Origin: Roseobacter sp. GAI101
GTDB lineage: Bacteria; Pseudomonadota; Alphaproteobacteria; Rhodobacterales; Rhodobacteraceae
Direction of reading: 5' to 3'
Assembly: GCF_000156335.1 (NCBI RefSeq)
Contig: NZ_DS999213.1
Location: 1,209,365-1,273,364, forward strand
DNA: 64,000 nucleotides
Shown: in pieces, positions 29,135 through 38,163 of the stretch
How the letters are laid out: each line of letters opens with the position of its first letter
Numbering within the stretch: position 1 is the stretch's first letter
Notes under the pieces: generated by a model
Told to the model about the DNA's origin: nothing
What the model saw: the letters and a program-made list of their open reading frames with translations, nothing else
Database searches by the model: none
Translations under genes and position numbers: made by a program

Positions 29135-29775
29135 AGGATACATCCCCTTTTTAGTAGATTCGCTCTCATTAATTAGTGATTAACCATGGTAAGAGCAGTA
29201 AGGTAGTGAACATCGGAACAGGACTAAATCGCTGGGGGATACTTATTGTATCCTTAAGTATAGTTTGAATATAACGTTCAGGCCCTAACTTCTGGTTCGA
29301 TGAATGCAGAACCGTCAACCGCTATAATTTCTTTGGCATGAGTGGGCTGATTTTGTTGAAAAACTCCGCCACCCAAAAATGGCGTCCAAAAACCGGAACA
29401 TGGTTCTCGAAATGCAGGCCATTGCAAATATTGGCTACGGAACGGGCGGTTCAGCGGGAAGGTGTTCTGAGAATTCGATCGACTCTGAGCAGACACCGAG
29501 TTTTTCAACACAATCGGCTAAGACCGGACCTTCGCACCGCGGCAGGGCCAAGCGCTGGTCGCACCCAAGCGTGGCGTCGCTCCCGGCCCTAAGCGGGCAT
29601 TCAGGTTTGTTGCAGCGAAGGTCCGGTTGTCGTATTTTCCCCGTCAGATCTGGTGCAGCGCCTGATGGCGAAAGCTTTGAGGATTTAGCGGTGACCTCTT
29701 GGTCGAATGGCTGAATCGTTGTGAAAACCGGCTTGAGCTTGCGCAATGGTGAACTTGTGCTATCAGACCTTCATC
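29135..29775. other. Intergenic stretch with repeat-derived sequence
   Basis: 641 bp without a convincing gene. At 29524-29640 an inverted pair (CCGGACCTTCGC ... GCGAAGGTCCGG) belongs to the degenerate intergenic repeat family seen elsewhere in the island. A minus-strand frame at 29278-29511 might be a transposase scrap but carries no motif I can name. Confidence 0.45.
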
Positions 29776-30135
29776 ATGGAACGGCTTTTTCGCATATGGC
29801 CTTTGCGCGTCGCGGTAACGCTGCTGGTTCTCGCCTTGGCGAGTTCAGGGTTCGCGCATCGTTTCGCCACCCCGGATGATCAGGCCGCAGCCGCCTACAT
29901 GCAGGCCTTTGGTCTGGATGCGGGCGCGATCTGCGGCGATGTCGAGGGTGACGGTGCCGCGTCGGATTGCGAAGCCTGCCGTCTGCACGCAGCCATGTCC
30001 CTGCCTGTCCGGGCAATTTCCGAGATTGTGATCCAGCTTTCGCTTGATCCGGCCGAGTGGACGTCGGCCCCACCCGTTCCGCACGCGCTGACCGCCGAAG
30101 CCACCCGCCCGGCACGGGCCCCGCCAACCGTCTGA
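29776..30135 (+). CDS. Small exported Cys-containing protein (DUF2946-like)
   Basis: 119 aa from the Met of MERLFRIWPLRV. Residues 8-28 are hydrophobic, a signal anchor or signal peptide. The body has the Cys spacing ICGDVEG...CEACRLHAAM, resembling small DUF2946-like proteins often found in copper gene clusters. It is the first gene of a same-strand run with mbnP, mbnH and the PCu(A)C gene. Function unknown; copper-related by context. Confidence 0.55.
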   Translation: MERLFRIWPLRVAVTLLVLALASSGFAHRFATPDDQAAAAYMQAFGLDAGAICGDVEGDGAASDCEACRLHAAMSLPVRAISEIVIQLSLDPAEWTSAPPVPHALTAEATRPARAPPTV

Positions 30136-30199
30136 GTTTTCCGATCCTTTCGTAAAACACGCCCGGCCTGTCGCCGGGATCAGACAGTTGGAGACCACA

Positions 30200-31030
30200 A
30201 TGAAGAAATTCGCAATTCTCGCGGCGCTTGTCGCGACCCCGGCCTTTGCCGATCAACCCGTAACCATCAATTTCGCCGCCGAGATCGGCGGGCAGCCCTT
30301 TGCCTGTGATGCCACATATGCTGGCCTTGGCAGCACCGGTGCCGCCGTTCGTGGCGCTGATTTCCGGCTCTATGTCAGCGATGTGGCGATGGTTGCCGCC
30401 GATGGCAGCCGCGCGTCTGTGACGCTGGACGCAAGCGATTGGCAACATGCAGGCGTGGCGCTGCTGGATTTCGAGGATGGCCGCGCCGCCTGCGCCAATG
30501 GCACCGCGCCGATGAACACCGCGTTGCAGGGCACCGTTGCGGCGGGCGACTACATCGGCGTCGCCTTTAAGGTCGGCGTGCCGTTCGAGATGAACCATGG
30601 CGACCCGACCACGGCACCGTCGCCGCTGAACCTGACCTCAATGTTCTGGAACTGGCGTGGCGGCTATAAATTCATACGGATCGACATGGTTCCGACCGAC
30701 CGCAGCAAAGACGGGCCGAAGGGCTGGTTCCTGCACCTTGGGTCCACCATGTGCGCATCCGAGGGCAAGACCGATGCCCCCGAGGCCCCTTGCAAGAACC
30801 CCAACCTGATGGAGATCACGCTGGACGGGTTCGCCCCGGCGACGCAGACCGTCGTGATCGACCCGTCAGATGTGGTGGCGGGTGCCGATCTGCGCGTCAA
30901 TGCGGCAGATACCTCGCCCGGGTGCATGTCCTTTTCCGGCGATGCGGATTGCATGACGGTGATGGCAAAGCTGGGGTTCAGCTATGGCGACCTGCCGGCC
31001 ACCGATCAAGCCCTGATCCGCGGGCGCTGA
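30200..31030 (+). CDS. mbnP: MbnP-like periplasmic copper protein
   Basis: 276-aa exported protein of the MbnP (metallo-mystery pair, four-Cys) family. The signal peptide ends ATPAFA. It shows the family Cys pattern (PFACDATY, RAACANG, MCASEG...APCKN, PGCMSFSGDADC) and the FWNWRGGYKFIRID block. In the Methylosinus pair, the partner di-haem enzyme MbnH oxidises a Trp of MbnP to kynurenine, which helps bind copper. The start is ATG 30200 with GGAG 7 nt before it; a TTG at 30188 is in frame. mbnH follows after 3 bp. Confidence 0.88.
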   Translation: MKKFAILAALVATPAFADQPVTINFAAEIGGQPFACDATYAGLGSTGAAVRGADFRLYVSDVAMVAADGSRASVTLDASDWQHAGVALLDFEDGRAACANGTAPMNTALQGTVAAGDYIGVAFKVGVPFEMNHGDPTTAPSPLNLTSMFWNWRGGYKFIRIDMVPTDRSKDGPKGWFLHLGSTMCASEGKTDAPEAPCKNPNLMEITLDGFAPATQTVVIDPSDVVAGADLRVNAADTSPGCMSFSGDADCMTVMAKLGFSYGDLPATDQALIRGR

Positions 31031-31033
31031 GCC

Positions 31034-32149
31034 ATGCGACACGCCGCGCTTGGCGTGGTGCTGGCGCTTTTGGCCGGGGCTGTGATGGCCCCGGCCCAGG
31101 CCGAAGGGGGTTTCGACTGGCCCTTGCCGGACTGGATGCCGCGCCCGCCCGTGCCCGAGGACAACCCGATGAGCGCCGTCAAGGTCGAGCTTGGCAGGCA
31201 CCTGTTCTATGACGCCCGCCTGTCAGGCGATGGCACGGTGGCTTGTGCCTCGTGCCATGACCCCGCGCGTGCCTTTACCGACGGGCGCGACCGGGCGGTT
31301 GGCATTCATGGCACAGTCGGCAACCTGAACGCGCCCAGCCTTGCCAATGTGGCCTATCTGCCTGTGAACGCTTGGGCCAATCCGCATATGACCTCGCTTG
31401 AATTTCAGGCGCTGGTGCCGCTGTTCGGTGACGCCCCGGACGAAATGGGCGCAACCGGACAAGAATCGCGCATTTTCGCCACTCTCGCGACAGACCCTAA
31501 TTACAGCAGGGCTTTCGCCGCCGCCTTCCCCGACCGGCCCGGCCCCGATCTTTTCACCGTGACGCGCGCGCTGGCGGCGTTCCAGCGCAGCCTCACGTCG
31601 TTTGACAGCCCCTATGACCGGTTCAAATACGGCGGCGATCTGGACGCGCTGTCAGAGGCCGCCAAACGGGGCGAGCAACTGTTCTTTGACCATCGTTTCG
31701 AGTGCTATCACTGCCATCAGGGGGTGCTGTTTACCGACAATTTCCAGCGCGAGGGCAGCCCCTGGGTCGAAACCGGTTTTCACAACACCGGACTATACGC
31801 CGATTATCCCGCAACCGCGCCGGGCCGGATCGAAATCACGGGCGAGCCCGGTGATGCCGGACTGTTCCGCACGCCAAGCCTGCGCAATGTCGCGGTGACG
31901 GCACCCTATATGCATGACGGGTCGATCGCCGATCTACGTGGCGTGCTGGCGCATTACGCGCGCGGCGGACGCGAAGGGCATGCCAATCAGGACGGTATGA
32001 TCGTCGGCTTTCAGGCGTCCGAGGCGGAAATCGATGACATCCTCGCCTTTCTGAACAGCCTGACCGACGAGACATTCCTGACCAACCCCGCCCATGCCGA
32101 CCCATGGCCCGATGATCACCTCGCCCGGATCAACCGGGCAGCCCCATAA
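31034..32149 (+). CDS. mbnH: MbnH-like di-haem c peroxidase-family enzyme
   Basis: 371-aa periplasmic di-haem protein. The signal peptide ends APAQA. Two haem-binding motifs are visible: CASCH near residue 72 and CYHCH near residue 225, and MHDG near residue 295 may supply an axial ligand. The length and the MbnP neighbour fit MbnH, which activates its partner by oxidising a tryptophan, rather than a peroxide-scavenging CcpA. It is followed by the PCu(A)C chaperone gene in the same run. Confidence 0.9.
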   Translation: MRHAALGVVLALLAGAVMAPAQAEGGFDWPLPDWMPRPPVPEDNPMSAVKVELGRHLFYDARLSGDGTVACASCHDPARAFTDGRDRAVGIHGTVGNLNAPSLANVAYLPVNAWANPHMTSLEFQALVPLFGDAPDEMGATGQESRIFATLATDPNYSRAFAAAFPDRPGPDLFTVTRALAAFQRSLTSFDSPYDRFKYGGDLDALSEAAKRGEQLFFDHRFECYHCHQGVLFTDNFQREGSPWVETGFHNTGLYADYPATAPGRIEITGEPGDAGLFRTPSLRNVAVTAPYMHDGSIADLRGVLAHYARGGREGHANQDGMIVGFQASEAEIDDILAFLNSLTDETFLTNPAHADPWPDDHLARINRAAP

Positions 32150-32172
32150 AGCCCCATAGAGAAAGGACAACA

Positions 32173-32640
32173 ATGAAACACGCTCTTATCGCCCTGCTGA
32201 TGCTGGCAACACCCGCCATGGCCCATGACCAGATGGCCGGCACGCTGCATATCATCCACCCATCGATCCCGTTGCCCGCTGGCATGGCCAAATCCGCCGC
32301 GGGCTATGTCACCATATCGAACGAGGGCGAAAGCCCCGAGGAGCTGGTAGGCGTGCGCAGCCCCTTTGCGGCCTCGACGACCCTGCACACGACCCTTTTT
32401 GAGGACGGCATCGCCAAGATGCGCCCGCTGATCGGCGTCACCATTGCGCCGGGTGAGGTCATCAACCTTGAACCCGGCGGGATGCATGTGATGTTCATGG
32501 GCCTGACCGGCACGGTCGCCGAGGGCGACATGATCCCCGCCACGCTGATTTTTCGCAACGCTGGCGAAGTCGCGGTGGAATTCATGGTCGACCCCGCTGA
32601 TGGCGTCGACCATTCGACGATGGACCATTCCGGGTACTGA
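32173..32640 (+). CDS. PCu(A)C copper chaperone
   Basis: 155-aa exported chaperone. The signal peptide ends PAMA. The Cu(I) motif H-x9-M ... H-x-M is present as LHTTLFEDGIAKM followed by GGMHVMFMGL. A Met/His tail (HSTMDHSGY) may add a second site. PCu(A)C proteins deliver copper to cytochrome oxidase CuA/CuB sites. AAAGGA precedes the ATG by 5 nt. Confidence 0.9.
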   Translation: MKHALIALLMLATPAMAHDQMAGTLHIIHPSIPLPAGMAKSAAGYVTISNEGESPEELVGVRSPFAASTTLHTTLFEDGIAKMRPLIGVTIAPGEVINLEPGGMHVMFMGLTGTVAEGDMIPATLIFRNAGEVAVEFMVDPADGVDHSTMDHSGY

Positions 32641-32643
32641 CGG

Positions 32644-33018
32644 ATGCATCTGGTCGGCATCATAACGCGCGCGCTGCTGCTTTTGGCGCTTCTCGGCATC
32701 GGATCGGTGCCCGAGGGGATGATGCGCGCGGGTGGGGCCGACGGGATGCGTCTTGTCCTTTGCACGACGGAAGGTCCGCAAGAGGTCTGGCTGTCAGACG
32801 ATGGCCGGACAACACCGATAAACGAACACGACAACGAACATGACCGCCCCCACTGCGTTCAGGTATCCATCGGCAGCGTCGATCTGACACCGCCGCAGCC
32901 TGTTGCCGTGGCGCTCCGATTGCGGCTGACTGAACTGATCAGCAGCGGTGAGGCTCTGCCCACGGGTCAGACCGCACGCTCATACAATCGCGCCCGCGCG
33001 CCGCCCCGGTTCGCCTGA
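32644..33018 (+). CDS. Small exported Cys-containing protein (DUF2946-like)
   Basis: 124 aa, starting 3 bp after the PCu(A)C stop and so co-translated. Residues 5-22 are hydrophobic. The body has LVLCTTEG, an EHDNEHDRPHC cluster and CVQV, a layout like the protein at 29776-30135. It may bind copper or zinc in the periplasm; no defined function. Confidence 0.6.
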   Translation: MHLVGIITRALLLLALLGIGSVPEGMMRAGGADGMRLVLCTTEGPQEVWLSDDGRTTPINEHDNEHDRPHCVQVSIGSVDLTPPQPVAVALRLRLTELISSGEALPTGQTARSYNRARAPPRFA

Positions 33019-33186
33019 TCCATCAGCCCGGGGGCAATGCGCCCTCTTTTTCTACCCTGAAACAAGGCTGAACCGCGTGGCTGCGGGGTTTTCCCCATGG
33101 CCCCATCCTGCGGCGCAACCTTTGCCTGAACGCATGACAGCGGCGGATCGCGCCGTTGCAAAACTAACAATCCAAAAGGACACCGA

Positions 33187-34269
33187 ATGAAACTGGTTTT
33201 GACAAGCTGCCTCACCGCATTGGTGGGCACGACCGCAATGGCACAGATTACCATCACCGATCTGCGCGACCGAACCGTAACACTGGAGGCCCCCGCCGAG
33301 CGGGTGATGTTGGGCTTCTATTATGAGGACTACCTTGCCGTCGCAGGCGATGGCGCAGTCGACAAGATCGTCGGCCTGTCGCGTGGTCCCTGGGCCGAGT
33401 GGCGGCCCAGGCAATGGGAAGCCTACACCCAGACCTTTCCGCAACTGAACGATCTGCGGGATGTAGGCGATACGGAATCGTCCACATTCTCGATCGAAAG
33501 CGCCATAGCAACCGATCCGGACCTCGTGATCCTTGCCGGTTGGCAATATGATGCCTTGGGTGAAACGGCTGGGCAATTCGACACGGCAGGTATCCCGGTT
33601 CTGGTGCTTGATTACAATGCGCAGACCCTGGAAGCGCATCTTGCGTCAACCCGTGCCTTGGGTCTGGCGATGGGCACTTCTGACAGGGCCAACGCCTTGG
33701 CCACCCTTTATGCAGAAAAGACCGCTGATACCGAAGCCCGTCTTGCCCGATCGGACGCGCGGCCGAAGGTCTACGTCGAGCTGGCACAGAAGGGTCCGGA
33801 CGAGATTGGCAATTCATATGCAGGGGGCATGTGGGGCGGTATCATCGACCGGCTCCAAGGGCAGAACATCGCCAATGGCCAGATCGAAAACTGGGGTCCG
33901 CTGTCACCGGAATACGTGCTGGCTGAAGCGCCCGAGGTCATCCTGCTGTCTGGCTCGGAATGGCTGAACCGTCCCGCTGCCGTGCCGTTGGGGTTCGGGG
34001 CCGATAAGGGTTTGGCGCAGCAACGGATCGACGCCTACAAAGCCCGCGCCGGATGGTCGGATCTGCCTGCGGTTCAAAATGGCAAAGTCTATGGCATCTA
34101 TCATGGCGGTACACGCACGCTGTCTGATTTCGCCTATTTCCGTTTTCTCGGAAAAGCGCTGCATCCCGAGGCCTTTGCCGATGTCGATCCAGAGGCAGAA
34201 CTGGCACAGTTCTACGCTGACTGGCTGCCGATCGAGCCAGTTGGAACTTTCGTGATGCACGCGGAATGA
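33187..34269 (+). CDS. Metal-chelate ABC importer, periplasmic binding protein
   Basis: 360-aa FhuD/TroA-type binding protein. The signal peptide ends TAMA. It has the family layout of two lobes with a long helix: an early PAERVMLGFYYEDYLA, DPDLVILAGW in mid-protein, and a C-terminal YRFLGKALHPE-like stretch. Its stop overlaps the permease start (ATGA). Proteins of this class bind ferric siderophores, haem or B12; beside MbnP/MbnH a copper chelate is also possible. No TonB-dependent receptor is in the window. Confidence 0.85.
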   Translation: MKLVLTSCLTALVGTTAMAQITITDLRDRTVTLEAPAERVMLGFYYEDYLAVAGDGAVDKIVGLSRGPWAEWRPRQWEAYTQTFPQLNDLRDVGDTESSTFSIESAIATDPDLVILAGWQYDALGETAGQFDTAGIPVLVLDYNAQTLEAHLASTRALGLAMGTSDRANALATLYAEKTADTEARLARSDARPKVYVELAQKGPDEIGNSYAGGMWGGIIDRLQGQNIANGQIENWGPLSPEYVLAEAPEVILLSGSEWLNRPAAVPLGFGADKGLAQQRIDAYKARAGWSDLPAVQNGKVYGIYHGGTRTLSDFAYFRFLGKALHPEAFADVDPEAELAQFYADWLPIEPVGTFVMHAE

Positions 34270-35309
34270 GTGATCTCGCCAGTGACCAGAGCGCCGCAAA
34301 GCGCTTTGGTTTCGGTCAGGCGGGGGCGGTAAGCGCCGCCCTCGCACTCCTGATCTGTCTGATGGTGGCCGACCTTGTCACCGGTCCGGCGGGATTACCG
34401 CTGGATGACGTGCTGCGCGGGCTGATGGACGGGCCTGCAGCCGAGGATCGCCGGTTGGCCGTGATCCTGTGGCACCTGCGGATGCCACAAACGATCATGG
34501 CGGCCCTGGTTGGCTGCACGTTGGGGATTGCAGGCCTGATGATGCAGACGATCCTGAACAACCCGCTTGCCAGCCCCTATACGCTGGGGTTTTCCGCCGC
34601 CGCAGGTTTCGGTGCGGCCCTGGTCATTCTGTTCGGCTCTGCCCTGCCGGTGGCCATGTGGATCGGCGTACCGCTTGCGGCCTTTGCCGCGACGTTGACT
34701 GCTGCAGCGCTGGTGTATCTGGTCGCGCGCTATCGCGGCGCGTCACCCGAGATGCTGGTGCTGGCGGGCATCGCTGTGCTCTTTCTGTTTCAATCGTTGC
34801 AATCACTGCTGCAATTCATGGCCGCGCCCGAAGTGCTGCAACAGATCGTGTTCTGGCTTTTTGGCAGCCTGCTCAAGGCCAGTTGGACCAGCGTGAAGGT
34901 GATGAGCGTTATTCTGGTGGTCACCTTACCTTTTATCCTGCGCGAGGTCTGGAACCTGACCGCGCTGCGCCTTGGCGATGGCAATGCCGCCAGCCTTGGC
35001 CTGAATGTCGAAGCCCTGCGCCGCCGTGTTCTGATCCTGGTTGCCCTTCTGACGGCGGGCGCGGTCAGCTTCACTGGAACCATCGGGTTCGTTGGCCTGA
35101 TTGCACCGCATGTCGGGCGGGCGCTGGTGGGCGAGGATCACCGCTTTGGCCTGCCGATGGCGGGCATCATGGGTGCGGTGGTGCTGGTCGCGGCTTCTGT
35201 CATCGGGAAAGCAATCTCGCCCGGTGCCGTGATCCCGGTCGGCATCATCACCGCAATCGCCGGCATCCCGATGTTGCTGGCGATCATTCTGTTGAAGGGA
35301 AAAAGATGA
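34266..35309 (+). CDS. Metal-chelate ABC importer permease (FecCD family)
   Basis: 347-aa permease with about nine to ten membrane segments and the FecCD signature features: RMPQTIMAALVGCTLGIAGL near residue 75, NNPLASPYTLGFSAAAGFGA near residue 98, and GTIGFVGLIAPHVGR near residue 275, the ATPase-contact loop. It overlaps both neighbours by 4 bp, giving a tight three-gene importer operon. Confidence 0.93.
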   Translation: MSDLASDQSAAKRFGFGQAGAVSAALALLICLMVADLVTGPAGLPLDDVLRGLMDGPAAEDRRLAVILWHLRMPQTIMAALVGCTLGIAGLMMQTILNNPLASPYTLGFSAAAGFGAALVILFGSALPVAMWIGVPLAAFAATLTAAALVYLVARYRGASPEMLVLAGIAVLFLFQSLQSLLQFMAAPEVLQQIVFWLFGSLLKASWTSVKVMSVILVVTLPFILREVWNLTALRLGDGNAASLGLNVEALRRRVLILVALLTAGAVSFTGTIGFVGLIAPHVGRALVGEDHRFGLPMAGIMGAVVLVAASVIGKAISPGAVIPVGIITAIAGIPMLLAIILLKGKR

Positions 35310-36052
35310 GCCTGATTCTTGAGGGTTTCACCGTGGATGCGGGCCGCCGCCGACTGTTGCACATTGATGCGCTGGATCTGCCGTCAACCGGGCTGATCGC
35401 CGTGATCGGCCCGAACGGCGCTGGTAAGTCAACGCTGCTCGGGGCACTGGCCGGAGTGATCGCGCATCGCGGCACAAAAAGTCTGGACGGCGATTGGCCC
35501 GCGCCGGAACGCATCGGGTTCATGCCGCAGAATTTCGCAGTTTCGGCGGCCATGAGCGCGGCCGATTGCGTGCTGCTTGGACGGCGCGAGAGACTGGGCT
35601 GGCGTGTCACCGCACAGGACCGCGCAGAGGTTGCCCGCGCACTCGCAGCTCTGGACCTCAGCGCGCTGTCTGATCGTCGGATGGATCGCCTGTCCGGCGG
35701 CCAGCAACAGCGCGTTCTGCTGGCGCAACGCCTGATCCGTGACCCGCGCGTACTGATCCTCGATGAACCCACCAGCGCGCTTGACATGCACCACCAGCTC
35801 GAAGTTCTCGACCACCTGCGCGCCCTCGCGTCCGAACGGCTGGTCCTTGCCGCCTTGCATGACCTCACCCTCGCAGCGCGCCATGCCGACCATATTGTTT
35901 TTCTCGACAACGGAGAACTGGTCATCGCGGGTCCCACCGCAGAGGTGCTGCGCCCCGCAAGCCTCAACCACGCCTACCGCATCGACAGCGAGATACTTAC
36001 GGACCGCAATGGCGGAGCGGTCATCGTGGCCCACCGTACCGTGTCGAACTGA
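35306..36052 (+). CDS. Metal-chelate ABC importer ATPase (FecE family)
   Basis: 248-aa ATPase with Walker A GPNGAGKST, signature LSGGQQQRVLLAQ, Walker B VLILDEPTSALD and the switch His in LHDLT. The real start is ATG 35306, which overlaps the permease stop; the frame is open much further upstream only as an out-of-phase reading of the permease gene. It completes a BCD-type importer. Confidence 0.93.
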   Translation: MSLILEGFTVDAGRRRLLHIDALDLPSTGLIAVIGPNGAGKSTLLGALAGVIAHRGTKSLDGDWPAPERIGFMPQNFAVSAAMSAADCVLLGRRERLGWRVTAQDRAEVARALAALDLSALSDRRMDRLSGGQQQRVLLAQRLIRDPRVLILDEPTSALDMHHQLEVLDHLRALASERLVLAALHDLTLAARHADHIVFLDNGELVIAGPTAEVLRPASLNHAYRIDSEILTDRNGGAVIVAHRTVSN

Positions 36053-36177
36053 GCGATCTGGCAAGTGCTCCAATGCTTCTCTGCCGTTCGTCCTTGATGC
36101 AGCGAAGGTCTGTTTTCCGCCAACATGGCACATTACCCGGACAAACCTGATACCCGCTGAAGCGCGAGATCCCCCGC

Positions 36178-36360
36178 CTACTCCACCCACTCCCCGATCT
36201 CGTATCCTTTATCCTTGAGAACGGCTTTTAGCAGCCTCCGTATCATCTCGGGCCTGCTTGGATCATCTGCTTCCTTTGAGATCAGATCATCGACAGCTTC
36301 GAGCGTTTTCGCATGAAGACGCACGAGCACGCCTGTCGTATCTCTTTTTGGTGGTGCCAT
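36178..36360 (-). CDS. Ribbon-helix-helix-like small regulator
   Basis: 60 aa, a typical RHH size. GVLVRLHAKTLEAVDDLI would be the strand plus first helix, and SRPEMIRRLLKAVL the second helix. It is divergent from the 36552 gene, and the gap between them holds two large palindromes, so autoregulation and control of the adjacent operon is a reasonable inference. A MobC- or antitoxin-like role cannot be excluded. Confidence 0.65.
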   Translation of the reverse strand: MAPPKRDTTGVLVRLHAKTLEAVDDLISKEADDPSRPEMIRRLLKAVLKDKGYEIGEWVE

Positions 36361-36376
36361 TTATCTCTACCTTAGC

Positions 36377-36404
36377 CCGTTCGTGATATTAATATCACGA
36401 ACGG
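36377..36404. promoter_or_regulatory. 28-bp perfect palindrome, candidate operator
   Basis: Arms CCGTTCGTGATATT and AATATCACGAACGG are exact reverse complements without spacer. It sits 17 bp upstream of the start of the RHH-type gene, so binding here would block that promoter. The inner GATATTAATATC recurs in part in the second palindrome at 36459-36480. Confidence 0.75.
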
Positions 36405-36458
36405 CTACCGCGACAAGGTGAATCATGCCTTTAGAGGTTTTTTCTTCAGAATATTATT

Positions 36459-36480
36459 GCAATATTGATATCAGTATTGC
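36459..36480. promoter_or_regulatory. 22-bp near-palindrome, second candidate operator
   Basis: GCAATATTGAT / ATCAGTATTGC pairs at ten of eleven positions. It lies about 70 bp before the 36552 gene, where a promoter for that operon would be. It shares the GATATC core with the 28-bp palindrome, so one regulator could bind both. Confidence 0.55.
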
Positions 36481-36551
36481 ATACAGTAAGCAGATGACGG
36501 GCAGCTGTAACTGCGCGCCATCCTAATCACAACGATCCTTAGGAGATCCTC

Positions 36552-37028
36552 ATGACTTCCCTCACAATTACCACGCGCGCAGCGCGTTCCGCCACCCCTT
36601 CGCTGTTTTCTCTCAAAGCATTTGAAGCGGTACTGCTTCATATGGAGCGCACCATCGAGCTGGACCGGGACGTGCAGCACATGCCGCATCATGATTACTC
36701 CGCCGTCGAGAGTGCGGGTGAAGCGACGGCCGATGCCTGGGTCGCGACCGAAGCATCCGCTTTTGCATTTCTGCGCGCGCATGCAGGTGCCACTGCTGTT
36801 CCTTTGCTTGTCGAGACGGTGAAGAATCTGGTCTCACTGCTCGATATCGAGACGGGCGATCACCCCACACTGAGTGAGACAATGGAAGCGGCAATTGCCC
36901 GTCGCGCATCTGCAACGCGCGGCACGGATCTGCGCAACATGTTGAACCGGGCGCTGCCTTTGTTGTTCGGCATCGCGTCTATGCAGGCCGCGTTTTTCGA
37001 GCGGGATCACGCCCAGCACGCCGCCTGA
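36552..37028 (+). CDS. Unknown 158-aa protein, first gene of the protease module
   Basis: Not recognised. Soluble and mostly helical by composition (FEAVLLHMERTIELDRDVQHM..., TVKNLVSLLDIETGD..., ending HAQHAA), no signal peptide, no Cys. AGGAG lies 6 nt before the ATG. It begins a same-strand run with the zinc-ribbon/GIY-YIG gene and the FtsH-like gene, spaced 74 and 44 bp, suggesting one operon. An adaptor or substrate role is only speculation. Confidence 0.65.
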   Translation: MTSLTITTRAARSATPSLFSLKAFEAVLLHMERTIELDRDVQHMPHHDYSAVESAGEATADAWVATEASAFAFLRAHAGATAVPLLVETVKNLVSLLDIETGDHPTLSETMEAAIARRASATRGTDLRNMLNRALPLLFGIASMQAAFFERDHAQHAA

Positions 37029-37102
37029 TCTCAAGCGCACGGGCCGCGTCTTGCGCGGTCCCTACCCTCCCTCTTTCACATCAAATATAGGAGCGCTTCA
37101 TC

Positions 37103-38119
37103 ATGATGCTGCCCACCGTCTCCCCTATGCCTGCCGAGCACCCATCCACACCTGCCGCACTGTTTCCCGACTATGTCCGGCTTTCACGCTCCGCGAGCCC
37201 GACTTACGCCCCTTTTGACGGAAAGGTCCCTGCAAAATGGCGGAAGGCCGCGCGCAAAAAGGGCTTCACCATCGTTGATCGCGTCAAAGACCGACTGCAT
37301 GTTGCTCTGCTCTGTCATGACTGCGGTTGCACACATGCAAAACGGGTGAGTGTCGTTCTCGGGCATAGCCCCGAATGCCCCCATTGCATCAAACACCAGC
37401 GCATCGAGCATGCACGGACAGTAGGTGCAGTGCTCTTGGGGCGTGACCCCAAAAACCGCCACTATGGGTTTTACCAGCTCTCGTGTGGACATCGGGTGCG
37501 GCGCCAGTACCACCGGGTAGCACGCGCTGCTGACGGTGGGCACAGTCTCGGCTGCGAGACATGTCGCGAAGAGCGTTATCGCGCGCAAGCAAACAAATTT
37601 GGGTGGGACCTCCTGGGTCCCGCCTCACGCGGCAAACCGGGCTACCGCAGCTATCGCCACACCTGCGGTCAGACGCAGGATATCATGGTCGGCAACATGG
37701 TCTGGGGCGATTGCGCCTGTTCGGGCTGTAGTCTTGGCAGAACGGCGCGGCCTTCCCACATCTACATTTTTCGGATTGACCTTCCTGGACGACCCGTTCT
37801 CAAGCTCGGCTACAGCGCACGTCCGGCAAAGCGCCTCCGGCACCAGTTGGGCATCGACAAAGGCATCACCACGGAGGTGCTGCGTGTCGTGAACCTGCCG
37901 ACCGGACACGACGCCCGGGCAGAGGAGGAACGCGCGCACAGGACGCTCACCGCGCAGTTTCCGGACATGGTTGTGGCCAAGGCCGAGTATGGCGACGCCA
38001 TCAACGTCACACGCGAGATCTATCGCCCCAAGGCTGCACCACTCATCCGCCGCCTCCTCGACGAGATCGAAACGCGCTTTCCCGATACCGGCGAACGGTT
38101 TCCGGACATCGCTGCCTGA
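37103..38119 (+). CDS. Zinc-ribbon repeat protein with C-terminal GIY-YIG-like domain
   Basis: 338 aa. Residues about 65-205 contain repeated zinc-ribbon-like Cys pairs: CHDCGC...CPHC, CGHRV...CETC and CGQ...CACSGC. From about residue 218 the text HIYIFRID...LKLGYSARPAKRLRHQLG reads as a GIY-YIG-type nuclease core of the kind with a degenerate first motif, ending in a helical tail. It could cut or bind nucleic acid. It is placed between the 158-aa gene and the FtsH-like gene on a mobile island. No closer family recognised. Confidence 0.7.
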   Translation: MMLPTVSPMPAEHPSTPAALFPDYVRLSRSASPTYAPFDGKVPAKWRKAARKKGFTIVDRVKDRLHVALLCHDCGCTHAKRVSVVLGHSPECPHCIKHQRIEHARTVGAVLLGRDPKNRHYGFYQLSCGHRVRRQYHRVARAADGGHSLGCETCREERYRAQANKFGWDLLGPASRGKPGYRSYRHTCGQTQDIMVGNMVWGDCACSGCSLGRTARPSHIYIFRIDLPGRPVLKLGYSARPAKRLRHQLGIDKGITTEVLRVVNLPTGHDARAEEERAHRTLTAQFPDMVVAKAEYGDAINVTREIYRPKAAPLIRRLLDEIETRFPDTGERFPDIAA

Positions 38120-38163
38120 TCCCTCTCCTTCCCGTTATTCATTGAACAAAAGGAGGCATGCCA

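Noticed and set aside
29278..29511. Minus-strand frame considered as a transposase fragment
   Set aside because: No DDE residues or terminal repeats could be identified; kept only as a remark in the intergenic entry.
34469..35305. Upstream extension of the FecE-type ATPase frame
   Set aside because: It is an out-of-phase reading of the FecCD permease gene; the ATPase starts at the overlapping ATG at 35306.
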